Positions 44,568 to 56,211 of a stretch of 64,000 nucleotides of DNA are shown piece by piece (within the stretch, counting starts at the first letter, position 1; the number at the start of each line of letters is the position of its first letter). The stretch spans positions 2,852,001 through 2,916,000 of the forward strand of contig JACGCN010000001.1 in assembly GCA_014905825.1 (NCBI GenBank), given 5' to 3'. Below the pieces are notes generated by a model. It searched no databases. It worked only from the letters and a program-made list of their open reading frames with translations, and was not told where the DNA came from. The translations under genes and the position numbers were made by a program. This stretch comes from Lyophyllum atratum. Its lineage: Eukaryota > Basidiomycota > Agaricomycetes > Agaricales > Lyophyllaceae.

Positions 44568-46694
44568 CTAATCCATCGCTGCACCCGTGGGCTGGTGTCC
44601 AGACGAGTACATATCATTGATTATTTCCTCTGCAACCGCCCAATCCCCCCTCCGCAAAAGCCCGAGCAGCAAGATGTACCAAGTGGTATGAACAAGGGGA
44701 ATCTTCCGCTGACGCATTCTCTGGTAATACGCAAGCGCATTCACCAGCCCTTCAGGCCGCGAATACTCCAAACAAGCCTTAATCAGGATGTGGTACGTCG
44801 TCAAGCTGAATTCGACGCCGCGTTTTTGCATGCGCGTGACGATCTCCTTCCTCCATTCTTCCGCTTTCTCGGGTAGCTAGCCACTCGCCCCGATAAAGAC
44901 CAGCTAATATGGATGTATAAGTCACCTCGTTTGGCTGAATGTTGGGGTCCTGTTCCATGTTCTGTAGCATACGCATGGCGGCCTCCAGATTTTCTTCATT
45001 CCGCTCCCGCATCTGATGGTCGATTATCGCACTGTATGTAGCGACGTTGGGCTGGACACCTTGTTTCCTCATTATGTCAATCATTATCTCCGGTGCATCA
45101 GCCCGACCCGCCTTCAGCAGCGCAGACAGGATAGTGGAGAAGCTGAAGACGTCTCCCACCAACTTCTGCGCTGCCATCCGACTCACAAGGCTAGCCAAGG
45201 CCTTGAAATTGCCTCGTCGTCCATGGTAAGCCATCAGGGTGTTGTAAGATACGAGATCGGGTGTGGGACCATGGGTTTCCATCTTCGTGAGAAGAGTCTG
45301 CGCTTCGCTCTCTCGATTGGCAGAAAGAAGGCCGTTGATCACAGTGTTGTATACCGACAGGATATGCGGCGCTGTGATACCCTTTGGAGGTGCTTTCTGG
45401 AAGGCCTGGAAAACCTTTACGGCTTCATCAGCTTTGCGCCCATGAAACAACGTGGATATCAAAGCCCGATATGTCAGGCCTTCTGGCTTGATTCCTTGTG
45501 CCACCATCATATTCCAAGCGGCCACGGCTTCATCAACGGCATGTATGGAGTCGTATGAATCAAGGAGCGCGGTCCATAAAGGAACACCAGGCCGTATCCC
45601 AAGATCCGACATGTCCGTCCAAAGTTTCGATGCTAAATCGCGCCGTCGACATTTAGGAATGCAACCAGAAAGGATGTCCATCCGGCCTCCGTCAAAGCTA
45701 CGGATTTCGTGGTCGTCACCGTGGAGGAATCGGCGGCAAGATATGCATCGGGCCCAGAAAGCCCGTTGATAATAGTTTGGTATAAGTCCTCCAAGAGATT
45801 TGTCGACGGCGCAGAGGATAGGTTCATAATCCGCTTGGATAGTGAGGGTGGCCGAGCTACCATCCGTGCAATATCTAGGCGCTTGGCGTAAAGATGAACG
45901 ATGTTCTGGAAGGCTGGATCATGGTTGAATTTGTCGAGGAAAGATTTGGTGCTTTGAGGGTGGAACCGGATGACTGTTTTCAAGCAAGTCTGTAGCGCAT
46001 CTTGAAAAGCGTCTCGCTGGGCATATGCGGCTGTGACAGCGAGAAGGACGGCTACCCGTCCTGGTGTGTGGGGTATTCGATGACTTCTTGAATTATCGTC
46101 AGAAACGAGGCCAGTGCCCCGCAAATCTTCCTCTCCTTCCTCGTTCCCCTCGGCCCAAACTTCCTTTTCCCCCAGCAACTCCATGAACCTTCGGTAAAGC
46201 TCGATAACAGCCGCAGGATCCTTCTGCTTCAGGCGAAGGACCATAAGGTCAATCAGGGCATTTGTCGAGCGGCTCGCCGCGGCTTGCAACGCCACTTCTT
46301 CGAACAAAGTTTGGTCCAGTGGATTTAGCTCCCCGGTAGCGAATGAGTGGGCGAGTAGGTCGGAAACGACTTCAACCTGAGGCTGTTGTAGAAAATGAAG
46401 AAGTCTATTCTCTTTGAGGTGCCGCCAAAGCTTTATGACCGCATGGGTATCCCTAGCAGCGGACGCGTGTCGGAGTTCAGCGAGAGTCCTGTTGAACAGG
46501 TTGACCTGAGAATCTGATACGCCATGGACCAGAGGCAGTCCTTTTTTAACTTTTTTAACTAGCTCTGAGGGGGAGGGATCATTGTTTCTGAGGGAAACAG
46601 GTCTGGTTTTGACAGCTCTGGAGAGTAGGGACGGGGCAAGAAAATCCAGAAGAACAACGGATTTAGGCCGAGCAGCTGCCACCCGCAGAAGCAT
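44568..46694 (-). CDS. Pentatricopeptide repeat protein (two offsetting frame breaks)
   Basis: One long coding stretch without introns, about 708 aa, starting MLLRVAAARPKSVVLL, a mitochondrial-type presequence. PPR motifs are evident in the second half: PLWTALLDSYDSIHAVDEAV, LTYRALISTLFHGRKADEAV, SVYNTVINGLLSANRESEAQ, VSYNTLMAYHGRRGNFKALA, ATYSAIIDHQMRERNEEN, VTYTSILAGLYRGEW and TYHILIKACLEYSRPEG. Such proteins bind mitochondrial transcripts. The frame shifts at 45651-45654 (AAA where AAAA restores FLKCRRRD) and shifts back at 44871-44873 (CCC where CC restores EKAEEWRKE), so about 780 nt lie in another frame. An upstream in-frame ATG at 46823 overlaps the cyclophilin gene and is disfavoured. 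Confidence 0.8.
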
Positions 46695-46800
46695 TAGAGT
46701 GCAAGCACTTTTGACTGTGACGCCGTCATTATTTTGAGTTCGTTTTTGTTTGTCACAGACCCTGCATCCAAATAGCACTCCTTGTCCTCCAACTAATACT

Positions 46801-48851
46801 ATGGGCCACGGCAATTCTGACAAGCTCTACATCACCCACGCAGAACACGCTGGTCTCTTTGGCTCCCATTCAGCCTCCTCTGGATTCAAGTTGTACGTCC
46901 TTTCCCGTAAACTTCGCCATGCAATCCTCATTGTAGCCCCGCAGCAAGGCACAAGCACCCCATCCTGGCACCAGGACCCCTTTCGATTGCTGTGCACTTT
47001 CTTTCCAGCCTTTTACACATCCAGTGTGTGCTCGGAACGAAGATGGTAGTGGTCATGTATTCGATCTCGTCAATATCATCCCTTGGTTGAAGTGAGCCTG
47101 ACATCACTCACCTGCGTCATTCTACTAACTTCTTATTCTGCCAGACAACACAACAATACACATCCTATCACAAAAGAACCTCTGACGCCAGCTGATCTCA
47201 TAACTCTTCATTACTCGCGTAAGGAAGCCTCTGGAGAGATCCACGACCCAATTTCTTTCAAGCCTTTCAGCGAGCATTCCCACGTCGTAGCAATTGCGAC
47301 AACAGGGAACGTGTTCCTGGCCGAAAGCATCAAAGGTGGAAGGGATTTGGTCAGCGATGTTCCTTACAAAAAGTTGGTTGTGATCACTTTTGTTACTTGC
47401 TTGATGACTAACTAGATGTAGACAGGACGTTATAACGTTGCAAAACCCTCATGGATTTCCTCAGGCTTCCGTACCTACCGCGACGGCTTCCTCCTCCACT
47501 GTGATATCCAAGGAAGCGCAAGCCAAGGGTGTGGTAAGCAAGGTCGCCGTGTCTGGAGCCGTAGCTGCAGTGAAGGCGAAAGCCGCTGTGCCATGTACGC
47601 TATCCTTAGCAACAGAGTCGTGGTGTAGCTCACATAATTCATGACAGGGAATGTATCTCCTTATTCCAGTGGCATGCCTGGCGCTTCCCTAACTTCTACC
47701 TCCGTGGATCCTCAAACAGCGAGCTCTAAACTACTTTGGGACGAGGTCAGTGTCCAGACATCACGTTCATCACAGCAGCCTGTAATAACTTCTGACAGGA
47801 AGAGTTAATGTTTGAAGACATTTCCAATCCCCTAAAGGGTAAAGGGAAGGAGAAAGATGTTGGCAAACGCCGTGCGTATGTTCGTCTTGTCACGAGCCTC
47901 GGGGGTGGTAGCTTGAATCTAGAACTTTTCTGCGAGAAAGTAATATTTTCCTCTAGAAGCCATTGTCCGCTACCTGACCAATTTACAGGCACCAAAGACG
48001 TGTTATAATTTCCTAATGCTCGCCAAGGCAGGAAAATACGACAATTGCTTGTTTCATCGACTCGTACCTGGATTCATGGTGCGCTCTATTACGTCAGTAA
48101 TATTTCTACTGCTGATACTTTGACCAGATTCAAACGGGAGACCCGACGGGCACTGGGGCAGGTGGAGAGTCGTACTGGGGAGCACCATTCCGAGACGAAC
48201 ACGATTTGAAAGGAGCGGCCAGGCACGACAGCCGCGGCGTGCTTGCCATGGCAAACAAGGGCGCCGGCACCAATGGGTACGTTCAATCCCATGTCCTTGT
48301 CAATCGCTAATTTACCCTCGTTTCCAGATCTCAATTCTATATAACTTTCAAAGCAACACCTAACCTGGATAAGAAGCACACTGTCTTTGGCAAACTTGTT
48401 GGCGGAGAGGATGTATTGCATCTGTTAGAAAACCTCCCGGTCAAGGCTGGGACGGAAAGGCCCGCCAAAGCCGTTCGAATTACAGAAGTCGTCATGTGGG
48501 TTTTTAATGATCACCTATGTAAAACTTCAGAATGCTCACAGTCGCAATGATAGATACCAAGATCCGTTTGACGATTACAAAAAACGTCTGGCCAACAAAC
48601 TCGCCAAACGAGCACAGTCGAATCAGCGGAATGTCTCGAAACCCGCTGAGAAGCAAGAGACCGATGATATCAACTGGTTCGGTGTCAAAATTGGCACAGA
48701 TGGCCTGACCGCAGGATCAGACCAAGCCAGCGGAGGCGTTGGAAAATATTTGAACCTCAAACGACCACAAGGTAGTTTGTGGACTCACGCTGACGTCGAT
48801 GATCCGAAAAAGAGAAGAAAAGTAGGCTTCGGAGATTTCGAGGAATGGTGA
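46801..48851 (+). CDS. U-box cyclophilin (PPIL2/CYP8-type peptidyl-prolyl isomerase)
   Basis: Ten exons (46801-46892, 46945-47091, 47145-47372, 47422-47594, 47648-47745, 47799-47939, 47989-48078, 48128-48276, 48328-48495, 48542-48851) give 531 aa. The N-terminus [16 protein letters not shown] and the two modified-RING/U-box halves ([35 protein letters not shown]) are typical of PPIL2, a nuclear, spliceosome-associated cyclophilin with E3 features. The cyclophilin fold follows: [74 protein letters not shown] and [14 protein letters not shown]. The C-terminus is basic with PKKRRK, a nuclear localisation signal. Frames are intact. Confidence 0.9.
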
Positions 48852-49000
48852 TAGAATCGCTTCTCATTATGATACAATATAATTTATAATCCGCACTCCA
48901 ACCAAGTGGCAACTGCAAACCGTACTCATACGATCTTAGTCTATGTTCCACATCGTCATTGTCATGCACCTGCGCATAGATGATCTGTAAATCGCACAAA

Positions 49001-49858
49001 TCATGCGGCGACGAGAACCTTTGTTCTTTCCGCATCCTCAGATTTGAAACCCGGCTCTTCAGAGGGTGGCTCTGTTGTGGGGGCATCGGGCAAGTTCAAA
49101 ACCGGTGGAATCTCCTGGAACTGATGGTCAGCCAGTAATGTTAGCCGAGGAAGCTTTATAGAACGGACATGTTGGGCCTGTAATTCTCGCAGCTCAGCTT
49201 GGACAGCGTCTTCCTCGTCAAGGCTAAGGTTATTTGATAACATTTCTCCGATTTCCTGCAGTTCGTGAGTTCATATCGTAGGCACGGAGAACATATGCAA
49301 CAAACCCTTTGATATTCCCTTGCCTCGCTGGTCTCTTCAAGTAGTTTCTCCACTGACTCAATATTCATCTCCTTGTGTATTTCCCTGAGAACTTCATTCC
49401 CCTGCTTTAAGCCATGAAGGACTGACACCTCCACCAGGGAGAATTCTATTGTAGAGACCTGAGCAAAGGTGAGGGATAAGAAGCCCTAGAAAGGGAAGAA
49501 AAGCGCACCAACTGTTCCAAGTTCTCCAGCTGGCCGTCTGTTTTCAGGAGTAGGCTCTGTTGGTACTTCCGGCGACGTAATGCAACGACGGCCCGATCTT
49601 TTTGGCCTGTGGCAAGATGAGCCCTCGCGATCGCGTGCTCCCTGTCGAGAATAACTTGTATCTGTAGGATATTAACTTCTAGCCCCGTCTGTAAAGGATC
49701 ATGAATACCTTTTTCTGATACTGCCGCAGTTTATCTCTCTGCAACTTGAGACTAGACAAAGGGCTCAGTTGTAGAAATATTTCCAAACGGTTGCATCTCA
49801 ACTCTAAGATAGCACGATCCTGCGCCGTTACTTTGGGCAACGATTGGTTTCCGCCCAT
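49001..49858 (-). CDS. VPS20: VPS20 (CHMP6-like ESCRT-III subunit)
   Basis: Nucleates ESCRT-III filaments on endosomes during multivesicular body formation. Five exons (49858-49803, 49751-49709, 49661-49509, 49458-49306, 49255-49001) give 219 aa, the family length. The N-terminal Gly after Met (MGGNQSLPKVTAQDRAIL) fits the myristoylation signal of Vps20/CHMP6. Then come the basic Snf7 core (DLKLQRDKLRQYQKK, VALRRRKYQQSLL), the linker (EVSVLHGLKQGNEVLREIHKEMNIESVEKLLEET) and an acidic, Pro-containing C-terminus (LPDAPTTEPPSEEPG) likely to bind the Vps4 MIT domain. The first intron begins with a weak GTTGAG donor, but the join restores the conserved core exactly. Confidence 0.9.
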
Positions 49859-50194
49859 CTTGCGGTGGTGGTGGTTCGACGGCAAAGTATCATTGGTGTT
49901 CGCTATGAAGTTGTGATCGGCTCAATCACGACTCAGTACTCAGTACTCAGTCTTGATTCTGAGTACAAATGCAGAAATTCTGGTACTGTCTACGATATGC
50001 GTGGCTCGTTACACAATGACAATGTGCATGCAACGCACAAGTCAAATGGATCCAAGCAGCCCCAGTGGATGATGTTACTGTACTGTGTACATAGGGGACA
50101 TGAGGTCAGGTGAGCACTGCCAACCCTGCCACCTTGACTCCGTCTCAAACCTTGAACCTCCCTGAAATTCTCTTCACGGCTTCCTTCAGGTGGG
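49859..50194. other. Divergent promoter region between VPS20 and the PP2C gene
   Basis: 336 bp without a gene. A short direct repeat ACTCAGTACTCAGTACTCAGT lies near 49928-49950; no further structure is evident. Confidence 0.4.
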
Positions 50195-51879
50195 ATGCTG
50201 CCTGTGGCCGCAAAGTGAATGGCTCTTAGACTACTACAACTTCGTAGGCCTAGTTCAGCCCTCCAGAACTTTGCGAGGTACCATGATTATGTACGCCTTG
50301 CTACCCAAGGTGCGTTTCCTTTCCTGGCTCTTGAGTCATTTTAACGCAGACATTAGGCGGTGTTATTCGAGTCCCACTGGCATCGCCAAAGGTCATTGGT
50401 ATAGCTAACTCTCGGGGTAACAGAAGGTGCGACTCTCCTCATAGTCGAAGGCTTCCAGTTGATGTCGTCGTTAGTCACCAGGAGGATTTCTATGCATTTG
50501 CTACACTAGCTTTGGATCCCGAAGAACTCAGATTAAGCGTCAAGAAATTACATGGCATTGATTGGGACCCCAAGAAAGTCGGCGACGCGTTCTCGGGTCA
50601 GGTAGTCTTTGTTGGAATCTATGACGGGTAGCGTTCATATTTGCCCTTCACATTTATAACTCCTAACAACAGATTTAGACACGGAGGTTCGGCAGTCTCC
50701 CAATATCTGCGTCAGGAGCTTCATGGGATCTTTGAGTCTGCTCATAAGGCGGCAATACCTGAACTTTTCGCCTGGATCAAGGAACTGGGAGGCTACTTCA
50801 AGCGCTTCAAAGGGGGCGCTTTGGCGCCTTGGATACACGTTACAGAAAATACGCCGCCTTTAGACCTAGAAGCTCGTGCAACCGAGGCTTTTTTCGAGGT
50901 ACGTTCTACCCTTCATCTTCCTTCACGCTCATCCCAATATATTTCAGGTGGACAGAAACTTATCAACCGATGAAGTATCCCAATCTTGTGGAGCAACTGC
51001 ATCTGTTGCCCTACTTCATTCGCTTGATGCACCTGCTACGCCCTTCTTCGCAGCCCAAAAACTCGCACTCACGGTAGCCCATTGTGGGTGAGTTCCCCTT
51101 GCCCCAATTTCAATCCGCTGTAGATGGAGGCTGACATATTTAGGGATACACGGGTACTCCTATGCTCAACCGACGGCGGAAAGGTTGTTCCAATGACAGA
51201 AAATCATCACGCAGACGCACGCGTAGAAACTATACGACTTCGGCGCATGATGGGATCTTCTCTCATAACAGATTCGTTTGGGGAATCAAGGTAAGGCATC
51301 TCTTTTCTCCCCGATCTTCTCACTCGCCGTCTCAAGATGGATGGGCGCACTGTCAAACACCCGATGGTTAGCTGCCTTACATTATTTCCATGCGATTGAC
51401 TCAATTCATCTCGTTTTAGCCTGGGAGACCTCCGGTACAAAAAGTTCGGGGTAACACCTGAGCCACAAGTACGAACAAAGACCTTAGAAGGTTGTCCTCT
51501 TATACAAGTGTTGTTGTGCTGGATCTGATATTCATCCCGCAGGAAAAGACTGGGCTTACTTGGTATTCGTGTCGGATGGTGTATCATCGATCCTTTCAGA
51601 TGAAGAAGTTGTCGACCTTGCCCGAGATGCACAGGATCCCAAATCTGCGGCAGAGCGTATTCTAGCTTTCGCCCAGGAACTGGGCGGAGACGACAATGCG
51701 ACAGCTCTAGTCGTTCCTCTTGCTGGGTGGGGGAAGATACAAGGTCCCGACGGAACGAAGGACCTTCGAGAGTATAGACGACAACAAGCAGGTTCGTGCT
51801 CTACGCCTGTTCTTTCGTGCCCTATCTGAAAGCGTTGACCCCTCTTATAGTTGGAAGCGAACGTCAACGACGGATGTAG
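50195..51879 (+). CDS. PP2C-type protein phosphatase (PTC6-like)
   Basis: Eleven exons (50195-50214, 50248-50309, 50357-50426, 50475-50627, 50679-50898, 50948-51087, 51144-51290, 51337-51366, 51420-51490, 51543-51791, 51851-51879) give 396 aa. Metal-dependent Ser/Thr phosphatase. Visible motifs: GNRSHQEDFYAF (metal-binding Asp), FVGIYDGHGGSAVS, SCGATASVALLH, RVLLCSTDGGKVVPMTENH, LVFVSDGVSSILSDEEV and ELGGDDNATALVVPLAGWG. The last block and the N-terminal FARYHDYVRLATQGGVIRVPL resemble budding yeast Ptc6, a mitochondrial phosphatase linked to mitophagy (inference). The acceptor at 50678 was chosen over 50672 because only it yields an uninterrupted DGHGGS. Confidence 0.85.
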
Positions 51880-52126
51880 ACTCTTGGAGGAATCAGATGC
51901 ATTGTCCCGGCTTCAGAACACGAAACCACGTCAATTGCTACGGGTATCAGAGTTCTCGGTGTCACAAGTAGTTGAATTGGACAACATACCCTGTATTCCG
52001 TGTATAATTTTATGAAGAAACCCAGGTATTGCTGTTTAAACCGAAAGGCATGCCACTCACTGGCAAACTATTTTGTTGGTTTGAGCTTAATCAATGATGA
52101 CAAATGGAGATCAATACAACTCGAAC

Positions 52127-52686
52127 ATGTCCGACTCTCTGCAGGTCAGACTCCAGAGGGCGTCCGCTGATTTCCAGAAGTTACAGAGTGACTTGTCGAA
52201 CGCTGTTGAAGCAAGACAGCGACTCGATGCTCAGCTATCGGAAAACGAACTTGTGAAGAAGGTCGAAAGGTATTGACTGCTTTTGTGAGCGAGGTACTGA
52301 TGGTATTCGATAGGAATTCGCGCTTTTAAAGCCAGACAACAGAGTCTTCAAGTTGATAGGGCCCGTCCTAGTGAAGCAAGATCAAGCAGACGCGAAAGGA
52401 AATGTGGAAACACGACTGGAGTTTATTCGTGGGGAAACGTGTGTTATGCCCTTGTGCCTTCGCCGACCCTGCTGATCATCCCACAGTAAGCGGGTTGAAG
52501 CGCAGCTAAAAGATATAGAAAGCAAGCAGGAGAAGAAAAAGAACGAGGTTCGTATTTAAGTGCAATTGAACATATCCATAGACGTGTTGATTCTCCTTCA
52601 AGCTCGTCGAAATCCAGACTGCTCTGCAGCAACTGCAAGCCCAACAAACACAAACCACCAATCTCCCAAGTGCCCTCGCAATGTAG
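52127..52686 (+). CDS. YKE2: Prefoldin subunit 6
   Basis: Four exons (52127-52261, 52314-52438, 52487-52547, 52603-52686) give 134 aa. Beta-type subunit of the hexameric prefoldin chaperone that hands nascent actin and tubulin to CCT. The protein is two coiled-coil helices (LQRASADFQKLQSDLSNAVE and EAQLKDIESKQEKKKNELVE) joined by the beta hairpin LKPDNRVFKLIGPVLVKQD. The start MSDSLQVRLQ is preferred; an in-frame ATG at 52094 would add eleven residues. The C-terminus ends in Gln/Thr-rich sequence (QAQQTQTTNLPS). Its 3' end lies 87 bp from the stop of the convergent uS17m gene. Confidence 0.9.
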
Positions 52687-52772
52687 ATACGACTCCTGCC
52701 CCAATGGATCGTTGTGCGTAGTTGTGTAACCTGCCTCTCCTTGAGCATCGTTTTGGTGCACTGGTGGAACGG

Positions 52773-53209
52773 CTACGATGTCGACGTAGCAACTTTTCTT
52801 CCCGCTGTCGCGAATGCGCTTGCTTCGGCCTTCTGAGCACGGGCTAGATCATGTTCGGTTTCAGGGCTTTTGAGTATCCTTTCAAGCTTGAATCGCTTCA
52901 TGGCGGATATCGGGGGACAATTGCGTATAGTGACGACGTCGTCTTCGCGTAGTCCTGTATTGAAGGGTAGATGAGGAGTTATCAATGATCATGGTAAACA
53001 TACGGTTGTTCTCGTCGTGAATTAGATACTTTTTGCTCCTTTCTATACGCTGTGAGGTATAAGCCTTCAGCGAGGACTGCAAACAGGATAGTTTGCGAGA
53101 TTACCTTGCCAGTCAATTTGTGGACAACCCATCTTGAAACAGTCACAGTCACCGTCTTGTTCATGAAGCCCGCTTTGGTTACTATCCCGTTAAAAGCCAT
53201 GGGTGGCAT
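52773..53209 (-). CDS. Mitochondrial small-subunit ribosomal protein uS17
   Basis: Three exons (53209-53105, 53049-53004, 52954-52773) give 110 aa. The OB-fold core of S17 is plain: FNGIVTKAGFMNKTVTVTV, then RIERSKKYLIHDENN and LREDDVVTIRNCPPISAMKRF. The C-terminal extension with Lys/Glu/Ala helix (ERILKSPETEHDLARAQ) is typical of mitochondrial forms (MRPS17). Start choice: MPPMAFNG at 53209 has two in-frame Met codons three residues apart; either works. Confidence 0.85.
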
Positions 53210-53403
53210 GGTCGCGAATGCTGAGTGTCGACGAACGCTGGCCTACTTGTGGGCAACTACAGTGTCAGTGAATCGGGATCAGATGCTTTTGACACATAGC
53301 TGCAAACACCGCGATTTCGGTAACTTTTTCTTATGCTTGGTCAGCGCGTAGGATTGCCGTCCTAGTACGGACGTGTTTTGTATGCTGTATGCTGTCCTTG
53401 ATT

Positions 53404-55932
53404 TTATTGCACTGGAACGTATACACGAGTAATGGAGTCAACTGCATTAACGTCTAAAGTATTGTAACAAGCATCATAACGTGACGTAGCCTTCCAAAGT
53501 GCGCCGAAACCAAAAGCTTCAAGCCTCTTTGGCATAAAACATGGGACTGAGGATGAAAGATTAAACAGAGCATACACAGTATACGCAGTATCTTTTCCTA
53601 TTATAATCCGATAGAGCGTCACAATCTGGTTACGAGGAGCATTCTGCTTCTTGTCTGGGGGTGTGGTCTCCTGCGTCGGAGCATACTTCGACTTTCGGCG
53701 TAAAGTCGGACCATATCTTCGTAGAACAGACATGATAAATTGACCGGACAGGCATTGAATATTCACAAACCTTTGCAGAACAAGGGGTATTGGTATCATG
53801 GAAATGGCGACAAAACCAACCAACGACGATGCCCAACGTGGCCCAAGGGAAGCGTACATCTTTGTGGTGAAAAGCTGGCGGGATATTAGCATGGTAGCAT
53901 GTCATTGAATGACGAGTGTGTCTTCGTACTGGGAACGCAGCTCCGCAGAGGCTACGGATTACGGTATTGGAAGCGAGAGCGGATGCCGCCACCGAGATAT
54001 ATGCATCCACGATATAATTAAGGAGTCCCAGCTGATATGGCGGTCAAGTGTTTGTAAAAGGAAATCATGAAAGTTACATACAAAGATCCAGGAGCTAGAG
54101 AATCCCATGAGCAATCCAGATGTCATGGGAACCCAGAATGATATGTCTGAAGGCGAGGTCCAACTGTGCAAAGGTCAGCTGTGTGCATACAACATCGAAA
54201 GTAGTCGTTCCACCTACGCGAACCAAAAGAACGATGCCGCAAAGAGCGGACCAGCAATAAGAGCTATGCCTAAGCGAAATTCGGGCGGTACGGGTTCTGG
54301 CGCACATCTCTCAACTTCTCGTTCATATCCTGGATTAAACACTAAAACATACTGTAAAGGCATCCAGCAAGCAAACGGGCAAGATCCATGGGTGGAATTG
54401 ACATACAGATATCACAGCGACAGTTCCTCCGATCGGTATAGGAAGAAACATGAGACTGGAAACCCCCGCACTAAAGTGGTGGCCTTGGGTAAAAACAACA
54501 GGATATGCTTGGAACAGAAGATATGTGCAGCCATAAACGAACTACCGATGGGGAACCTATCAATACAAACCGATCGCAAGGTAAAACGGCAGACGCACAC
54601 TTATATAGGTTGTAAGTGCTATGAGCATGGGTTCCTGGAAGAATATGACGAATGGTCGGGCAAGAACATGCTCGGCTCGCTGCATCACCGTCATCACATC
54701 CTTTTCCATCGGCGCATAGAAGCTGTCATCCTTCGTTTCTATCCTTTTCCGTTGGGCTTTCCGGACCAACAGAACAGGACTCAAAGGAGTGTAAGTACGG
54801 GAGCATCGACAACGGAAGCTCGAGAAGCTCACGAGTATGTCTCGGGTATTGTCAACACGATCATGATCCAGCAAAGGCCGGCCTTATTTGATTCTTCGGT
54901 CAGAAACGTTACAGGATACGGTGTGGGTGTCTTACAAATATAGCCAATAGCCAAAATAGCCATCGCCATGTCGTGTGTTCTCCAAGGAATCCTGCGGCGG
55001 TGGGCCCGAGGGCTGGACCTGCAAATGGCGCAACAGTAAAAATAGCAAGAGCCTTTCCTCTCGTTTTTGCATCCCAAATATCAGAAATTAACGCCCTGCG
55101 GCATGAAAGTATTATTAGAGTGATAACACCTTTAAATTATTCCCGTCTACGCACCCAGAATTTGTTAAAGGGGCAGCAGCGAATACGCCACCCAAAAAGC
55201 GGAAAACGAGAAGAGAAGCTGTATTTCTTGCTACAGCCGCAGCAATTTGAAAGACCTGTCATTGAAGTTGTCGCATACTTATTCTTGAAGGGGAGGGGGA
55301 ACGCACAGTGTATACGATAAAAGTGTATATGAACACTGGCCTGCGGCCATAGTGTTCTGACAAAGGACCCCATAAAAGCGGCCTTTGGACGGACAAAAAA
55401 GATCATTATAATGTTCTGGCGAAGGAGAGGGTTCAGAACAGACCCAACGCAATATCCTGCAACAAATAACGAAATTGTGAGAACACCAGCTATGTGTGAC
55501 ATGCCGAGCTCCCTTGCTAAAGGCTGAAGAATGCCAGCAGCTGAGCAGTAATAAGAATTCTGAAAAGAACCTCTTGATCGGAGACATACGGGCAGAACTG
55601 GCGAACGTTCTAGGGGTTTGACGAGTCAACTCAGAGAAGTACAACAAGAGAAATATAATGATTCTGACGCGTTAAGGACCAAAACTCCACTGGCAATTGT
55701 GAGATACCATCGTCGCAACTTTGACCAATTCTAGCGTTGAACACAGGTGAGTAATACAGCGGATGGATGCCTTGGGTGGTCCGCGAGCCTTTGGGTTCAA
55801 GGGATCGGAATGTTCGAATTTAACGAGATAGGGATCCGCGGTACTCTCGTCCTTGACAATAGGTTCAATTTGAGGCGTGGGGGTGCTCTCACGAGCGATG
55901 GTTGTATCAGAGCAGTTGGAAGGGCTAGGCAT
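53404..55932 (-). CDS. MFS drug:H+ antiporter (DHA1-type) transporter
   Basis: Multi-exon gene; exon 1 is 55932-55789 and exon 2 starts at 55730. Reading on through short introns yields, in order, the cytosolic N-terminus (EPIVKDESTADPYLVKFEHS), NWSKLRRWYLTIASGVLVLN, ATFASSAPAG, LGMSHIAGVLTISLFVAGYCVG, the motif A block PLLWGPLSEHYGRRPVF, FQIAAAVARNTASLLVFRFLGG, ALISDIWDAKTRGKALAIF, APFAGPALGPTAAGFLG, TTWRWLFWLLAIF, IVLTIPETYSP, the central cytosolic loop with LVRKAQRKRIE, MFLPIPIGGTVAVI, WTSPSDISFWVPMTSGLLMG, LLNYIVDAYISVAASALASN and YASLGPRWASSLVGF. This is the 12-TM DHA1 pattern of fungal efflux pumps; the substrate is unknown. Intron 1 has a GC donor with poor context (GCTCGC). The exact C-terminus after KKQNAPRNQ is uncertain. 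Confidence 0.8.
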
Positions 55933-56211
55933 TTGACAAGGGTATTAGAAATTCCCTTGCGGGCAACTTGAACATTTTGAACAGGGCACGATGCCGAGGA
56001 GGCGTCATGGCAATGCGGCGGCTGCCCACCAAACAGTGAACACTCCGAGCTCGGTGAGCGTGGGTGGGTCACATGGGACATGCATGTTGATGCATGATCT
56101 CAGATCTGTTTTCCCGCTTGTCCCTCAGTTCGGAGTCAGCGCTCAGCCCTGCCACCCTCCTGGTACTAGTACTTAGGTACTACTACTAGGCATTCGCAGC
56201 CTCTTAAAAGA

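Noticed and set aside
49925..49955. Short ACTCAGT tandem near the VPS20 start as a regulatory array
   Set aside because: Only about three imperfect copies; easily chance or a small simple repeat.
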